Of a stretch of DNA of 14,480 nt, positions 1-7,066 are shown piece after piece. The stretch is taken from positions 1-14,480 of the forward strand of contig JAFUPO010000139.1 of assembly GCA_017481185.1 (NCBI GenBank), read 5' to 3'. How positions within the stretch are numbered: position 1 is the first letter of the stretch; the number at the start of each line of letters is the position of its first letter. The notes beneath the pieces are model-generated. The model was given only the letters and a program-made list of their open reading frames with translations, was not told the origin of the DNA and did not search any database. Position numbers and translations under genes: made by a program. The DNA comes from Clostridia bacterium (GTDB lineage Bacteria > Bacillota_A > Clostridia > Christensenellales > Aristaeellaceae).

Positions 1-1
1 C

Positions 2-709
2 ATCAAGGCCGAGGTGAAGCCCCAGGAGATTCTACTGGGGGTGGACGCCATGACCGGTCAGGACGCGGTGAATGTGGCCAAGTCCTTCAACGATCAATTG
101 AGCGTGGACGGCGTGATCCTCACCAAGCTGGACGGCGATACCCGCGGCGGCGCGGCCCTGTCTGTGCGCGCGGTTACCGGCAAGCCCATTAAGTTTTCCG
201 GTATCGGTGAAAAGCTGGATGAGCTGGAGCCCTTCCACCCCGATCGCATGGCCAGCCGCATCCTGGGCATGGGCGATGTGATGACCCTCATCGAGAAGGC
301 TCAGGAAGCCTTTGACGACCATGAGGTGGATAAGCTAGCCCGCAAGTCCAAGGTAAAGGACTTGACCCTGGAGGACTTTCTGGAGCAGATGCAGCAGATG
401 AAAAAGATGGGCTCTCTCCAGAGCGTTTTGGGGATGCTCCCTGGCGTGGGCGCTAAGCTCAAAGATGTGGAGATCGAGGATGACGCGATGAAAAAGCCTG
501 AGGCCATCATCCGCTCCATGACCCCCCGGGAGCGCAGGCATCCTGAGATCCTCAACGCCAGCCGCCGCAAGCGCATTGCGGCAGGCTCCGGCACCACTGT
601 GCAGGACGTGAATGCTCTGATCCGCCAGTTCGACCAGGCCCGCCAGATGATGAAGCAGGCCATGAACATGAAAAAAGGCGGCCGGATGCGCATGAAGTTC
701 CCGTTCTGA
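2..709 (+). CDS. ffh: Signal recognition particle protein Ffh (C-terminal part, 5' end outside window)
   Basis: This is the SRP54-type GTPase that binds signal sequences and 4.5S/scRNA and delivers ribosomes to the FtsY receptor at the membrane. The frame is open from base 2, so the N domain and most of the G domain lie upstream. The visible part holds the end of the G domain with the G4 motif TKLDGD and the DTRGGAALS segment, then [20 protein letters not shown]. The methionine-rich M domain follows, with runs such as [11 protein letters not shown]. Its RNA-binding helix-turn-helix has the hallmark [25 protein letters not shown] sequence near the end. The tail is Met/Lys-rich and ends in KFPF. 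It sits first in a plus-strand run with rpsP, khpA, rimM and trmD, the usual Firmicutes arrangement. The family assignment is very secure; the true start cannot be seen. Confidence 0.97.
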   Translation: MKAEVKPQEILLGVDAMTGQDAVNVAKSFNDQLSVDGVILTKLDGDTRGGAALSVRAVTGKPIKFSGIGEKLDELEPFHPDRMASRILGMGDVMTLIEKAQEAFDDHEVDKLARKSKVKDLTLEDFLEQMQQMKKMGSLQSVLGMLPGVGAKLKDVEIEDDAMKKPEAIIRSMTPRERRHPEILNASRRKRIAAGSGTTVQDVNALIRQFDQARQMMKQAMNMKKGGRMRMKFPF

Positions 710-726
710 TCCTTCCCCGGCGTAAC

Positions 727-742
727 TCATACGCAAGTATGA
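727..742 (+). other. Small hairpin in ffh-rpsP spacer
   Basis: TCATAC (727-732) and GTATGA (737-742) form a 6-bp stem closed by a GCAA loop, a GNRA-type tetraloop. It lies about 50 bases before the rpsP start. It has no following T-run, so it is not a convincing terminator. It could be an RNA processing or stability element, or chance. Confidence 0.25.
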
Positions 743-790
743 CTTACATATATTCAATTCTTTGTGTGAACAAATAAGGAGGAACATCCA

Positions 791-1036
791 ATGGTTAAGA
801 TTCGTCTGAAGAGAATGGGTATGAAGAAGAAGCCCTTCTATCGTGTGGTCATCGCTGACATCCACAGCCCCCGTGACGGCCGCTTCATCGAGGAGATCGG
901 CTACTACAATCCCATGACCCAGCCTGCTGAGATCAAGATCGACGTGGAGCGCGCCAAGTACTGGCTGACCTGCGGCGCTCAGCCCACTGATACCACCCGC
1001 ATCCTTCTGAAGAAGACCGGCGTCATCGAGGGCTGA
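791..1036 (+). CDS. rpsP: 30S ribosomal protein S16
   Basis: This is ribosomal protein S16, a structural protein of the small subunit body that binds 16S rRNA during assembly. The product is 81 residues, the normal bacterial length. It starts [23 protein letters not shown] and continues [16 protein letters not shown], both hallmarks of the family. The C-terminal part, with [23 protein letters not shown], is also typical. The ATG is preceded by AGGAGG at about 777-782. It lies 81 bases after ffh and 28 bases before khpA, in the conserved order. I see nothing unusual in it. Confidence 0.98.
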   Translation: MVKIRLKRMGMKKKPFYRVVIADIHSPRDGRFIEEIGYYNPMTQPAEIKIDVERAKYWLTCGAQPTDTTRILLKKTGVIEG

Positions 1037-1064
1037 GCCCATCCACGAAAGGAGGGCCCACGCA

Positions 1065-1292
1065 TTGAAGGAACTGGTTTTGTTCGTTGCCCAGTCCCTG
1101 GTGGAGAATCCCGATAAGGTGACCGTGAAGGAAACCGAGGGCGCGGAAGCTGTCATTCTGGAGCTGAGCGTCGCCTCTGACGATATGGGCAAGGTCATCG
1201 GCAAGCAGGGCCGCATCGCCAAGGCGATCCGCTCGGTGGTCAAGGCCGCTACGGCCAAGAGCGCCAAGCCCGTGTTTGTTGAGATTCAGTAA
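1065..1292 (+). CDS. khpA: KH-domain RNA-binding protein KhpA (YlqC family)
   Basis: This is a small single-KH-domain RNA-binding protein of the KhpA/YlqC family. In other Firmicutes it partners KhpB (EloR/Jag) and affects cell elongation and small-RNA or mRNA binding. The product is 75 residues, the usual length. The GXXG loop that contacts RNA is visible as VIGKQGRIAKAIRSVVKAA, at about residues 45-63. The start is a TTG at 1065, supported by a strong GGAGGG about 9 bases upstream and by the family N-terminus MKELVLFVAQSLVENPDKV. The gene sits between rpsP and rimM, as is standard. A long palindrome starts 11 bases after its stop and may reduce read-through into rimM. Confidence 0.95.
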   Translation: MKELVLFVAQSLVENPDKVTVKETEGAEAVILELSVASDDMGKVIGKQGRIAKAIRSVVKAATAKSAKPVFVEIQ

Positions 1293-1302
1293 TTTTTAAA
1301 TT

Positions 1303-1342
1303 GCGAGAACCCTTTCCTTTTCCAAAAGGAAAGGGTTCTCGC
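1303..1342 (+). repeat. 19-bp perfect palindrome (possible attenuator or terminator) between khpA and rimM
   Basis: The arms 1303-1321 and 1324-1342 are exact reverse complements over 19 bp, separated by CC. The transcript would form a very stable hairpin. On either strand the stem is not followed by a strong T-run, since GCTCCCAGG follows on the plus strand. It is therefore not a textbook intrinsic terminator and may instead be a palindromic interspersed repeat or a processing site. It is followed directly by a second hairpin that resembles the region after alaS. Confidence 0.7.
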
Positions 1343-1380
1343 GCTCCCAGGGGCATTGCCCTAGACCCATTTCCCGATGG
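1343..1380 (+). repeat. Second hairpin unit, related to the repeat downstream of alaS
   Basis: AGGGGC, ATT and GCCCT form a short hairpin at about 1348-1361, followed by AGACCCATTTCCCGATGG. The segment after alaS (13367-13408) has the same layout: CCAGAGGG, ATTCAA and CCCTCTGG, then ACACCCCTTTGCGATGGG. I aligned the two by eye and there are mismatches and small indels. They look like diverged copies of an interspersed palindromic repeat that includes or borders terminator-like hairpins. Confidence 0.45.
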
Positions 1381-1431
1381 AGCAGATCGCGTTAGCACCA
1401 TTGCTTCCGGGTGGAACTTTAGGAGGAAACT

Positions 1432-1956
1432 ATGCTGGCAGAATTTCTTCTCATTGGCGAGATCTTAAAGCCCCAGGGCGTTCAGGGCCAGGTAAAGGTG
1501 AAGCCCTATACCGATGATCCCCAGCGCTTTTTCGATTTGGAAACGGTGTATTTCCTCAAAGAGGGGCAGTATGTACCTGTGGGCGTTAAATGCCAGAGAA
1601 TCCATGAGGAGATGGCGTACCTGACCCTGGAGGGCGTGGCCACCCGCGAAGGGGCGGAAGCACTCAGGGGCCAGAAACTCTATGTGGATCGGGCCCATGC
1701 GGTGGAGCTGGGGGAGGATGAGGTGTTCATCTGCGATCTCATCGGCTGCGAGGCTGAGGATCGCCAGGGCAATCCCTTGGGGCGGGTGAAGGATGTTTTG
1801 CAGAATGGCCCCACGGATGTGTACGTGTTCGACACCCCCAAGGGGGAAATGATGATGCCCGCCCTGAAGGCTGCCATTCCTGTGGTGGATGTAAAGGCCC
1901 GCAAGGTGGTTATCAATGAGGATATGCTGGACGAGGTGTCATTCTTTGCGGATTAA
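1432..1956 (+). CDS. rimM: Ribosome maturation factor RimM (16S rRNA processing)
   Basis: RimM binds ribosomal protein S19 and helps mature the head of the 30S subunit. The product is 174 residues, normal for the family. The N-terminal RimM barrel starts LIGEILKPQGVQGQVKVKPYTDDPQRF. The C-terminal PRC-barrel contains CDLIGCEAEDRQGNPLGRVKDVLQNGPTDVYVF, then MMMPALKAAIPVVDVKARKVVI. The ATG is preceded by AGGAGG at 1421-1426. Its 3' end overlaps the proposed trmD start by 11 bases, so the two are probably translationally coupled. The 139-base gap before it is long for this operon and carries two hairpins. Confidence 0.96.
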   Translation: MLAEFLLIGEILKPQGVQGQVKVKPYTDDPQRFFDLETVYFLKEGQYVPVGVKCQRIHEEMAYLTLEGVATREGAEALRGQKLYVDRAHAVELGEDEVFICDLIGCEAEDRQGNPLGRVKDVLQNGPTDVYVFDTPKGEMMMPALKAAIPVVDVKARKVVINEDMLDEVSFFAD

Positions 1957-2671
1957 GGTGTTGACGCTGTTCCCGGAAATGTTTGACAGCGTTCTGAACG
2001 CCAGCATCCTGGGCCGGGCCAGGGAAGCGGGGCTTATTGAGGTGGAGTGCATCAACATCCGCCCTTTTTCGGATAAAAAACACCAGAATACCGATGACTA
2101 TCCCTTTGGGGGCGGCGCGGGTATGGTGATGATGCCTCAGCCCATTTTTGACGCCATGGCCCATGTGACCGGTGAAAATTTCAAGGGTCGGCGCATCTTT
2201 ATGGGGCCCCGGGGCAAGACCCTGACCCAGCAAAAGGCCCAGGAGCTTTCTCAGGAGGAAGAGCTGGTGATCCTCTGCGGCCATTACGAGGGCGTGGATC
2301 AGCGTGTGCTGGATAACCTCATCGACGAGGAGATCTCCATTGGCGACTACATCCTCACCGGTGGGGAGATGGCAGCCATGGTGCTCATTGACTGCGTGGC
2401 TCGGCTGATTCCCGGCGTATTGGGCAGCGCTGAAAGCCCGGAGGACGAGTCCTTTTCCCAGGGCCTGCTGGAGTATCCTCAGTATACCCGGCCCCGGGAG
2501 TTTCGAGGGCTGGAGGTGCCTGAGGTGCTGCTTAACGGCGACCACGCCAAGATCAACGCCTGGCGGCATGAGCAGTCGCTGCTGGTAACCAAGAAGATGC
2601 GCCCGGATTTGCTGGCAACCTATCCCTTAACGAAAAAGGATCGGGAGATCCTGGAAAGGGAGGATGGCTGA
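1946..2671 (+). CDS. trmD: tRNA (guanine-N1-)-methyltransferase TrmD (TTG start)
   Basis: TrmD methylates G37 at N1 in tRNAs with a G at position 36, using SAM, which prevents +1 frameshifting. It is a SPOUT enzyme with a deep trefoil knot. I place the start at TTG 1946, giving MRIKVLTLFPEMFDSVLN, the family N-terminus. GAGGTG at 1933-1938 is a suitably spaced ribosome binding site. The upstream in-frame ATG at 1916 would add ten residues that do not look like TrmD. The product is 241 residues, the usual size. Knot and SAM-site motifs are LCGHYEGVDQRV and EISIGDYILTGGEMAAMVLID. Near the C-terminus is YTRPREFRGLEVPEVLLNGDH. It overlaps rimM upstream and shares its stop with the next start in TGATG. 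Confidence 0.95.
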   Translation: MRIKVLTLFPEMFDSVLNASILGRAREAGLIEVECINIRPFSDKKHQNTDDYPFGGGAGMVMMPQPIFDAMAHVTGENFKGRRIFMGPRGKTLTQQKAQELSQEEELVILCGHYEGVDQRVLDNLIDEEISIGDYILTGGEMAAMVLIDCVARLIPGVLGSAESPEDESFSQGLLEYPQYTRPREFRGLEVPEVLLNGDHAKINAWRHEQSLLVTKKMRPDLLATYPLTKKDREILEREDG

Positions 2672-3036
2672 TGTTTTTAAGAAAGCTGTTGGTTATGGCG
2701 CTGCCTCTGGGCCTATGTATGCTGCTGTGCTTGGTCTTTCCCATGATCAGCGGGATGGGCTTTTTCAATCAGGTCATCAAGGGCATTTTACTGGGCGGCG
2801 CTCTGTGTGTGATCCTGCCGGTGTGCGGGGCCTCTCGCAGACGGGAGACCTTTGGCAAAAGCCTGTGGATCCCGGCGATGGTGCTGCTGGTGGTGATCCT
2901 TTTTCAGTATCTGACCGGCGCGGGGATGCTGTATATCCCGGCTCTCAGCTTCCTGGCGACCTCGGACCCCAGCGTGGTGCTCATCGAAAGCACTTTTCTG
3001 GCTTATATGCTGGGGCACTTGCTTAGGTGGAAATAG
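2671..3036 (+). CDS. Small polytopic membrane protein, unknown function
   Basis: I do not recognise this 121-residue protein. It is very hydrophobic, with about four membrane segments at roughly residues 4-27, 34-53, 66-89 and 100-117. They are separated by short basic or polar loops such as SRRRETFGKS. The ATG overlaps the trmD stop (TGATG), and GGGAGG at 2658-2663 lies 7 bases before it, so it is translationally coupled to trmD. A rival ATG at 2664 in another frame abuts the ribosome binding site and encodes a low-complexity, non-membrane product, so I rejected it. It is the last plus-strand gene before the restriction-modification block, in the place where rplS would often sit. Confidence 0.75.
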   Translation: MFLRKLLVMALPLGLCMLLCLVFPMISGMGFFNQVIKGILLGGALCVILPVCGASRRRETFGKSLWIPAMVLLVVILFQYLTGAGMLYIPALSFLATSDPSVVLIESTFLAYMLGHLLRWK

Positions 3037-3041
3037 ACAAG

Positions 3042-3076
3042 TTGGGGAGATACTTCAAATGAAAGTATCTCCCCAA
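3042..3076. terminator. Bidirectional terminator-like hairpin between convergent operons
   Basis: TTGGGGAGATACTT (3042-3055) and AAGTATCTCCCCAA (3063-3076) are a perfect 14-bp inverted repeat with a 7-base loop. It lies 6 bases after the membrane-protein stop and about 40 bases beyond the endonuclease stop on the opposite strand. The plus-strand side continues TTTATCGTTTG, only moderately T-rich. Its position between converging genes suggests it stops transcription from both sides. Confidence 0.7.
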
Positions 3077-3114
3077 TTTATCGTTTGCGTATATCAAGGA
3101 AGGTATTGGCATCA

Positions 3115-4038
3115 TTATACCTTCCGAGGTCCTAGAAACTTATCTCCGTTCAAATGAAGCATATGATCCGGCATTGCAGCGATCCAAGCTTCCGTTTCCC
3201 ACGCAAGAGAATCCGAAAACTTCTTAAAGGTTTTGAAATCTAAAAATGCAGTAACATAGATTTTACCCGCAGATACTGCCGCTGTCATTTCTTCAATCTC
3301 TCTAATTCGTTTGGGGTCCATTGGTCCAACGGATGTCACCGATTCTATAAAATATAACCAGTCTTTTTCTTGTGAGTAGAGAACAACATCCGGCATTTTA
3401 TCATGCAAAGTAATTTCAAAACCTAATTCGCGGAGCTTGAGCTCATTTTTAACCAAATCTTTTTGGATGGTATCCCCCACATAGAGACATTCGCAATCTG
3501 GGGCGAAACGGGGTGCAAATTCTTCAATAATGGCCTTTTGGAGCTGGTTATGTTTGCCGGGAGAAAAAGTAAAATCTGCACCGTTAATCTTTACAGGCAT
3601 TTTTTGCATTATGCGCTTAGATGTGTAAAGCTGAATCAGGGATTCGTGCCTTTTTTGGAAAGCGTTCAGCTTAGATTCCCATGCAGCACTTCCGTAACTA
3701 CGAACCAGATCAAGCATTTCGTTCGTCAGGCGATAGCAGTAATTCGGGCTGTTGGTTGCCTCGCCATTGTCTTCGATAAAAGCAGCATTTCTAAAGTGGT
3801 GAATAGCCTGTTTACGAACAGTTTCTCTGCTGTTTTCTGCATAAGTAATATGATAATTTTGACTGGTGAAAAGTATGATGTTATGGATGCCGATCCATTT
3901 GTTTGCGGCCTTATTCCAATCAGTGCTTTCCGCAAGTTCGCTTAGAGCTAGCAGAACACAGCAGCACATAGCATTTTGCTGCTTTGCAGGGACACGCAAA
4001 GCTTTCAAAATTTCTCTTGCTTCATCAATTTTGCTCAT
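3115..4038 (-). CDS. Type II restriction endonuclease, BsuBI/PstI family
   Basis: This 307-residue protein matches the BsuBI/PstI restriction endonuclease family, whose characterised members cut CTGCAG. The N-terminal half (about residues 20-115) looks like the family's winged-helix domain, with YAENSRETVRKQAIHHFRNAAFI and a following TNSPNYCYRLTNE. The catalytic half contains SPGKHNQLQKAIIEEFAPRF (159-178), YVGDT (186-190), HDKMPDVVLY (212-221) and YFIESVTSVGPMDPKRIREIE (229-249). D217 and E232 are the likely metal-binding acids of a PD-(D/E)XK-like core; the canonical lysine is not obvious. The start overlaps the methyltransferase stop by 4 bases, so the pair is co-translated. The gene is more A+T-rich than its neighbours, which fits horizontal transfer. 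The CTGCAG specificity is inferred from the family, not proven. Confidence 0.9.
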   Translation of the reverse strand: MSKIDEAREILKALRVPAKQQNAMCCCVLLALSELAESTDWNKAANKWIGIHNIILFTSQNYHITYAENSRETVRKQAIHHFRNAAFIEDNGEATNSPNYCYRLTNEMLDLVRSYGSAAWESKLNAFQKRHESLIQLYTSKRIMQKMPVKINGADFTFSPGKHNQLQKAIIEEFAPRFAPDCECLYVGDTIQKDLVKNELKLRELGFEITLHDKMPDVVLYSQEKDWLYFIESVTSVGPMDPKRIREIEEMTAAVSAGKIYVTAFLDFKTFKKFSDSLAWETEAWIAAMPDHMLHLNGDKFLGPRKV

Positions 4039-5522
4039 ATAAAACTCCTTAAAATATTATCACAGGCTTCTTCAGACATATCTTTGATGTGGAGAAGTTC
4101 TTTTCCCATTTTCTCGATTACATTAATCGTGGGAACAGGCATTGAATTAATCTCCGTAGAGTTCACTTGTGTAGAACCGTTTAATATTCGATAATAAGAG
4201 TCGTATAATGTGGAATTAAACAACACGTACAATCCATATACAACGCAATCAGAAAGTTCCCTTAAACCACATATAAAGTTGATTTTATTTTGAGTGCTGA
4301 TTTTGGCGTATTCCGGATGCTTTTTTGCCAAGTATACACCACACTGCAAACGTCGGTGTTCTTCCTTGGAGGTAAAGCGCTTCACAAAGAGATAGTTCGT
4401 ATTTTGCTGGAGAAGCCCATGCTGGTTGGTTACAATGAATTCATGTTCTTTTCCAATGGGGAAAACAACTTTGCCGTTTCGAATGTGCTGAGAATAGAAC
4501 AGGGGAACTGCCTGCTCTTCAGAAGTATTTCTTAATGCATCGCGATTTCTAAAGTCAACGGTTAATCCGGTTTTCATTTTCAAACCTGGGCTAGGCAAGG
4601 TGTTTTCTAAACTGTTTAATCTATCTAAGGTTTGAATTTCTTGTTCGCTGGTTACCAAATAAATATAACAGCTTTTTTCATTGACTACTGTAGCATAAGG
4701 TGCAGCAAAAAGCGTTTTCTTTAAGAAATCAAAACTGCTTTGAGTTGTAGTAATTGTGATTCTTGCCGGTTTTAATGTTGTTTTTTTGAGCTTGATAATC
4801 ATCGTCTCTTGCAGGACATTTTCTTTCTCAAAGACTTTGTCGCGGCTTACAAACAAATGAATATGCTCTAGAACGCCTTCGTGCAACAGCTTTTTTCGGA
4901 ACTGTTTAAAATAGGCACCAGACGTCCAAGAGCGAGGAATGATATATACCATTTGCCCCCTCTCATTCAAGTTAAATAAACTCATAGCAGCGAACAAAAA
5001 GTAAAGATTTGGCGCTCCGTAGCAAACATCGGGCATGGACAGCGCTTCTGGAGCATCCTTTGCTATTTTCATATACGGAGGATTGCTGATAATCAAATCG
5101 TACTTAGGAGGATTGATTTGAGCATCCAACATAGAATTGTAATCTAACATTTGACTTGTAATGTAGTTATCTGCAACAATCCGACAGGAAATCTCTATAG
5201 AAGCGTTGCGCTGGATCCAATCCAGATTTGAACGAAGCAAATCTAAGATTCTAGGATCATTTTCATAACAGATAAGTTCAATTTTCTTTATGGTGGAAAA
5301 TGTTTGCAGCCTCTCAATAAGCGCTGCTGAAAGAATTCCGGATCCAGCCCCTGGATCAAGCACAGAGATGGTGCTTTTGCCAATAGGAATATCAAACAGT
5401 TCAGCCATGAAGATAGCGGTTTCACTGCTTGTAAAGAACTGTCCATACTTTTTTCGCATACTCTTAGGCATATGCTCAATATATTCTATTGTCGCTGTAT
5501 TCACATAATCAATCAAGCTCAT
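4035..5522 (-). CDS. Type II N6-adenine DNA methyltransferase (partner of BsuBI/PstI-type endonuclease)
   Basis: This 495-residue SAM-dependent DNA adenine methyltransferase protects host sites from the adjacent endonuclease. Visible motifs in order are KKYGQFFTSSETAIFMAELF (motif X, about residues 24-43), VLDPGAGSGIL (motif I, SAM binding, 54-64), CYENDP (85-90) and IISNPPYMK (catalytic motif IV with NPPY at 147-150). The order X-I-IV is that of gamma-type N6-adenine enzymes. The C-terminal half is a likely target-recognition domain and ends in an MPVPTINVIEK segment. It overlaps the HTH gene upstream by 14 bases and the endonuclease downstream by 4. Placing the methylase before the nuclease lets protection appear first. 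A+T-rich composition suggests acquisition. It looks full length. Confidence 0.92.
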   Translation of the reverse strand: MSLIDYVNTATIEYIEHMPKSMRKKYGQFFTSSETAIFMAELFDIPIGKSTISVLDPGAGSGILSAALIERLQTFSTIKKIELICYENDPRILDLLRSNLDWIQRNASIEISCRIVADNYITSQMLDYNSMLDAQINPPKYDLIISNPPYMKIAKDAPEALSMPDVCYGAPNLYFLFAAMSLFNLNERGQMVYIIPRSWTSGAYFKQFRKKLLHEGVLEHIHLFVSRDKVFEKENVLQETMIIKLKKTTLKPARITITTTQSSFDFLKKTLFAAPYATVVNEKSCYIYLVTSEQEIQTLDRLNSLENTLPSPGLKMKTGLTVDFRNRDALRNTSEEQAVPLFYSQHIRNGKVVFPIGKEHEFIVTNQHGLLQQNTNYLFVKRFTSKEEHRRLQCGVYLAKKHPEYAKISTQNKINFICGLRELSDCVVYGLYVLFNSTLYDSYYRILNGSTQVNSTEINSMPVPTINVIEKMGKELLHIKDMSEEACDNILRSFI

Positions 5523-5721
5523 TGTTAGTAAACTCCATTATATCATTAATGCCGCAACTTAATGCGACACACACCTTGTAAAGGCTTTCCATAGAAACGA
5601 ATTCATTCTTTCCCATTTTGGCGAGGACATTAAAACTGATTCTAGAAATATCTTTCAACTCTGTTCGAGTCATCTTCCTGTCGATTAGAGTTTTCCATAG
5701 CTTGTCATAAGAAACGGGCAT
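5509..5721 (-). CDS. Small Cro/C1-type HTH regulator (controller-like protein of the R-M operon)
   Basis: This is a 70-residue XRE/Cro-type helix-turn-helix protein. I start it at the ATG at 5721 (MPVSYDKLWKTLIDRKM), because GGAG lies about 7 bases upstream and this is a common N-terminus of such proteins. An ATG 18 bases further upstream lacks a ribosome binding site. The helix-turn-helix spans roughly MTRTELKDISRISFNVLAK, followed by the dimerisation-like YKVCVALSCGINDIMEF. It is the first gene of the restriction-modification operon and overlaps the methyltransferase start by 14 bases. By position it may act as a C-type controller that sets the timing of methylase and nuclease expression. 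That role is inferred; it could equally be a repressor. Confidence 0.8.
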   Translation of the reverse strand: MPVSYDKLWKTLIDRKMTRTELKDISRISFNVLAKMGKNEFVSMESLYKVCVALSCGINDIMEFTNNELD

Positions 5722-5748
5722 TGCAATTCTCCATTTCAATTTGAATAC

Positions 5749-5803
5749 TTATATTATAGTATAAAAGAAACGAAAACACAAGATAATCTCATGAAATCGT
5801 GAG
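5749..5803 (-). promoter_or_regulatory. Candidate operator dyads around the R-M promoter
   Basis: Two imperfect inverted repeats flank or overlap this promoter. TTATATTATAGTATAA (5749-5764) is symmetric at all but one mirrored base pair and is centred on the -10 box. CTCATGA, AA, TCGTGAG (5788-5803) lies just upstream of the -35 box and has one mismatch pair. Either could bind the HTH protein. The first is A+T-rich and could be chance. Confidence 0.3.
5753..5781 (-). promoter_or_regulatory. Sigma-A promoter of the restriction-modification operon
   Basis: Read on the minus strand, TTGTGT (5776-5781) is separated by 17 bases from a perfect TATAAT (5753-5758). It would start transcription near 5746, about 25 bases before the HTH start codon. 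It is the only good promoter for the three-gene minus-strand unit. Confidence 0.75.
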
Positions 5804-5821
5804 GTTTACGGGAAGAAACTT

Positions 5822-6997
5822 CTATTTACCGCAAAGGCTAAGAATTTTATCCGCTGCCCCCTTGGCTCCGGGGCAGGCTCTGAAACCCTGACCAATAGCC
5901 TCAGCACTGACTTTGTAAGAGGGATCTGCCAGGAGCTTTGCGGCGGCTTTCCGGATGGAAGGGGCGTTAGCTTTATGCAGCTGAACGCCTGCCCCCAATT
6001 GCAAAACCCGGGCAGCCACGCCCTTCTGTTCAGAGGTTTGAGGCAGCATGATCAGCGGGACGCCGAAATACAAGGCCTCGCTGACGCTGTTCATGCCGCA
6101 GTGGGTGATGAAAGCATCTGCCTTTTGCAAAACCGCGATCTGATCCACCTGGGGCAAGACAGAGATATGGTCGGGGAGAGGAGCTAAGGAATCCGCAGTC
6201 ACCGTTTCGCCTAAAGAGAGAATAACCTGGTATTCCGTTGCAGCAAAAGCGGAAACACACTGCCTGTAAAGGGGCAGCATATCGTTATGGACCGTGCCCA
6301 TGGAGATGTAGATCAGCTTTTCACGGGTTTTGTGAATCTCCTCATAGGCAGGCCGGATGGAGGGGCCTACAAAAGCGTACTTATCAGAAAAAGTTTCTGC
6401 ACAGGGCTGAAACTGAGGCGAGGTATAAACGATAGTATGGGTGTCGTTGGTGTTTTGAATAATGTCTAAAATACTTTTGATGGGATAGCCCTTTCCCTGG
6501 AGCCGCTGGATATGCCGGTTCACCTGGGGCATGGCAAGGATCATGGCAAAGAGTTCCTTGAAGCTCCTTTTCATGATCCGGGCGGAGTGCTGGTTAAAGG
6601 CAAAGGTGGTGGTGGAGGAAACAAAGGGGATGCCCAGCTTCATGGCCACAGCCTTGCCCCATACGGCCATGGAATCCGCCACGATGCAATCTGGCTTGAG
6701 AACTTCCATATGGCGGCAAACCGCATCGTCCGGCGCTAAGGTGCTGTCTACCAGCACCCGGGTGGATAGGGCCAGGTCGCTGCCAATGCGGGCAGCTTCC
6801 CGCAGGGTCAGGCGCTGTTGAGCGTCAAATTCATCGCAGGGAACAAATTGAGCGCCTGCTTTTTCGATCTTTTCCCGCAGAAGCTCGTAGGAAAAGTAGG
6901 TAACTTCATGGCCGCGGGCTACCAACTCCTGCACAACGGCAAGGGTAGGGTTGGTGTGCCCGTGGGCAGGGATGTTGAAAAATACGATCTTGCTCAT
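5822..6997 (-). CDS. GT1 glycosyltransferase, macrolide glycosyltransferase (MGT/YjiC-like) family
   Basis: This 391-residue cytoplasmic GT-B enzyme transfers sugar from a UDP-sugar to a small acceptor such as a macrolide, flavonoid or lipid. The length is normal for MGT/YjiC proteins. The N-terminal acceptor domain opens with IVFFNIPAHGHTNPTLAVVQ, whose histidines (12 and 14) include the expected catalytic base. It goes on with ELVARGHEVTYFSYE. The C-terminal donor site is ITHCGMNSVSEALYFGVPL with PQTSEQ (about residues 297-324), the GT1 signature. AAGGAGG (complement of 7004-7010) supports the ATG at 6997. It is alone on the minus strand, upstream of the restriction-modification operon and divergent from the SPFH gene. 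The substrate is unknown; a detoxification or natural-product role is possible. Confidence 0.9.
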   Translation of the reverse strand: MSKIVFFNIPAHGHTNPTLAVVQELVARGHEVTYFSYELLREKIEKAGAQFVPCDEFDAQQRLTLREAARIGSDLALSTRVLVDSTLAPDDAVCRHMEVLKPDCIVADSMAVWGKAVAMKLGIPFVSSTTTFAFNQHSARIMKRSFKELFAMILAMPQVNRHIQRLQGKGYPIKSILDIIQNTNDTHTIVYTSPQFQPCAETFSDKYAFVGPSIRPAYEEIHKTREKLIYISMGTVHNDMLPLYRQCVSAFAATEYQVILSLGETVTADSLAPLPDHISVLPQVDQIAVLQKADAFITHCGMNSVSEALYFGVPLIMLPQTSEQKGVAARVLQLGAGVQLHKANAPSIRKAAAKLLADPSYKVSAEAIGQGFRACPGAKGAADKILSLCGK

Positions 6998-7021
6998 GCT
7001 GCGCCTCCTTTATGCAGCTTT

Positions 7022-7066
7022 ATGATAAAGCCGTAAAATATAAAAGTCAATATATTTTCTTGACAA
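7022..7066 (-). promoter_or_regulatory. Candidate promoter(s) for the glycosyltransferase gene
   Basis: Two options read leftward. TTGTCA (7061-7066), 18 bases, TATATT (7037-7042) would give a leader of about 35 bases. TTGACT (7045-7050), 17 bases, TATCAT (7022-7027) would leave only a very short leader. The -35 of the first option overlaps the -35 of the rightward SPFH promoter almost exactly. Confidence 0.4.

Noticed and set aside
1409..1417. GGGTGGAAC before rimM, resembling the core of a T-box antiterminator
   Set aside because: No T-box stem I or specifier structure precedes it, rimM is not a known T-box target, and the rest of the conserved motif (CCGCG) is absent.
2664..3026. Alternative open frame MADVFKKAVGYGAASG... 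overlapping the small membrane protein
   Set aside because: Its ATG directly abuts the ribosome binding site, with no spacing. The product lacks a coherent domain, whereas the other frame gives four clean membrane segments and a TGATG coupling.
3463..3945. Plus-strand open frame opposite the endonuclease gene
   Set aside because: It is antisense to a well-recognised BsuBI/PstI-family gene and lacks a ribosome binding site.
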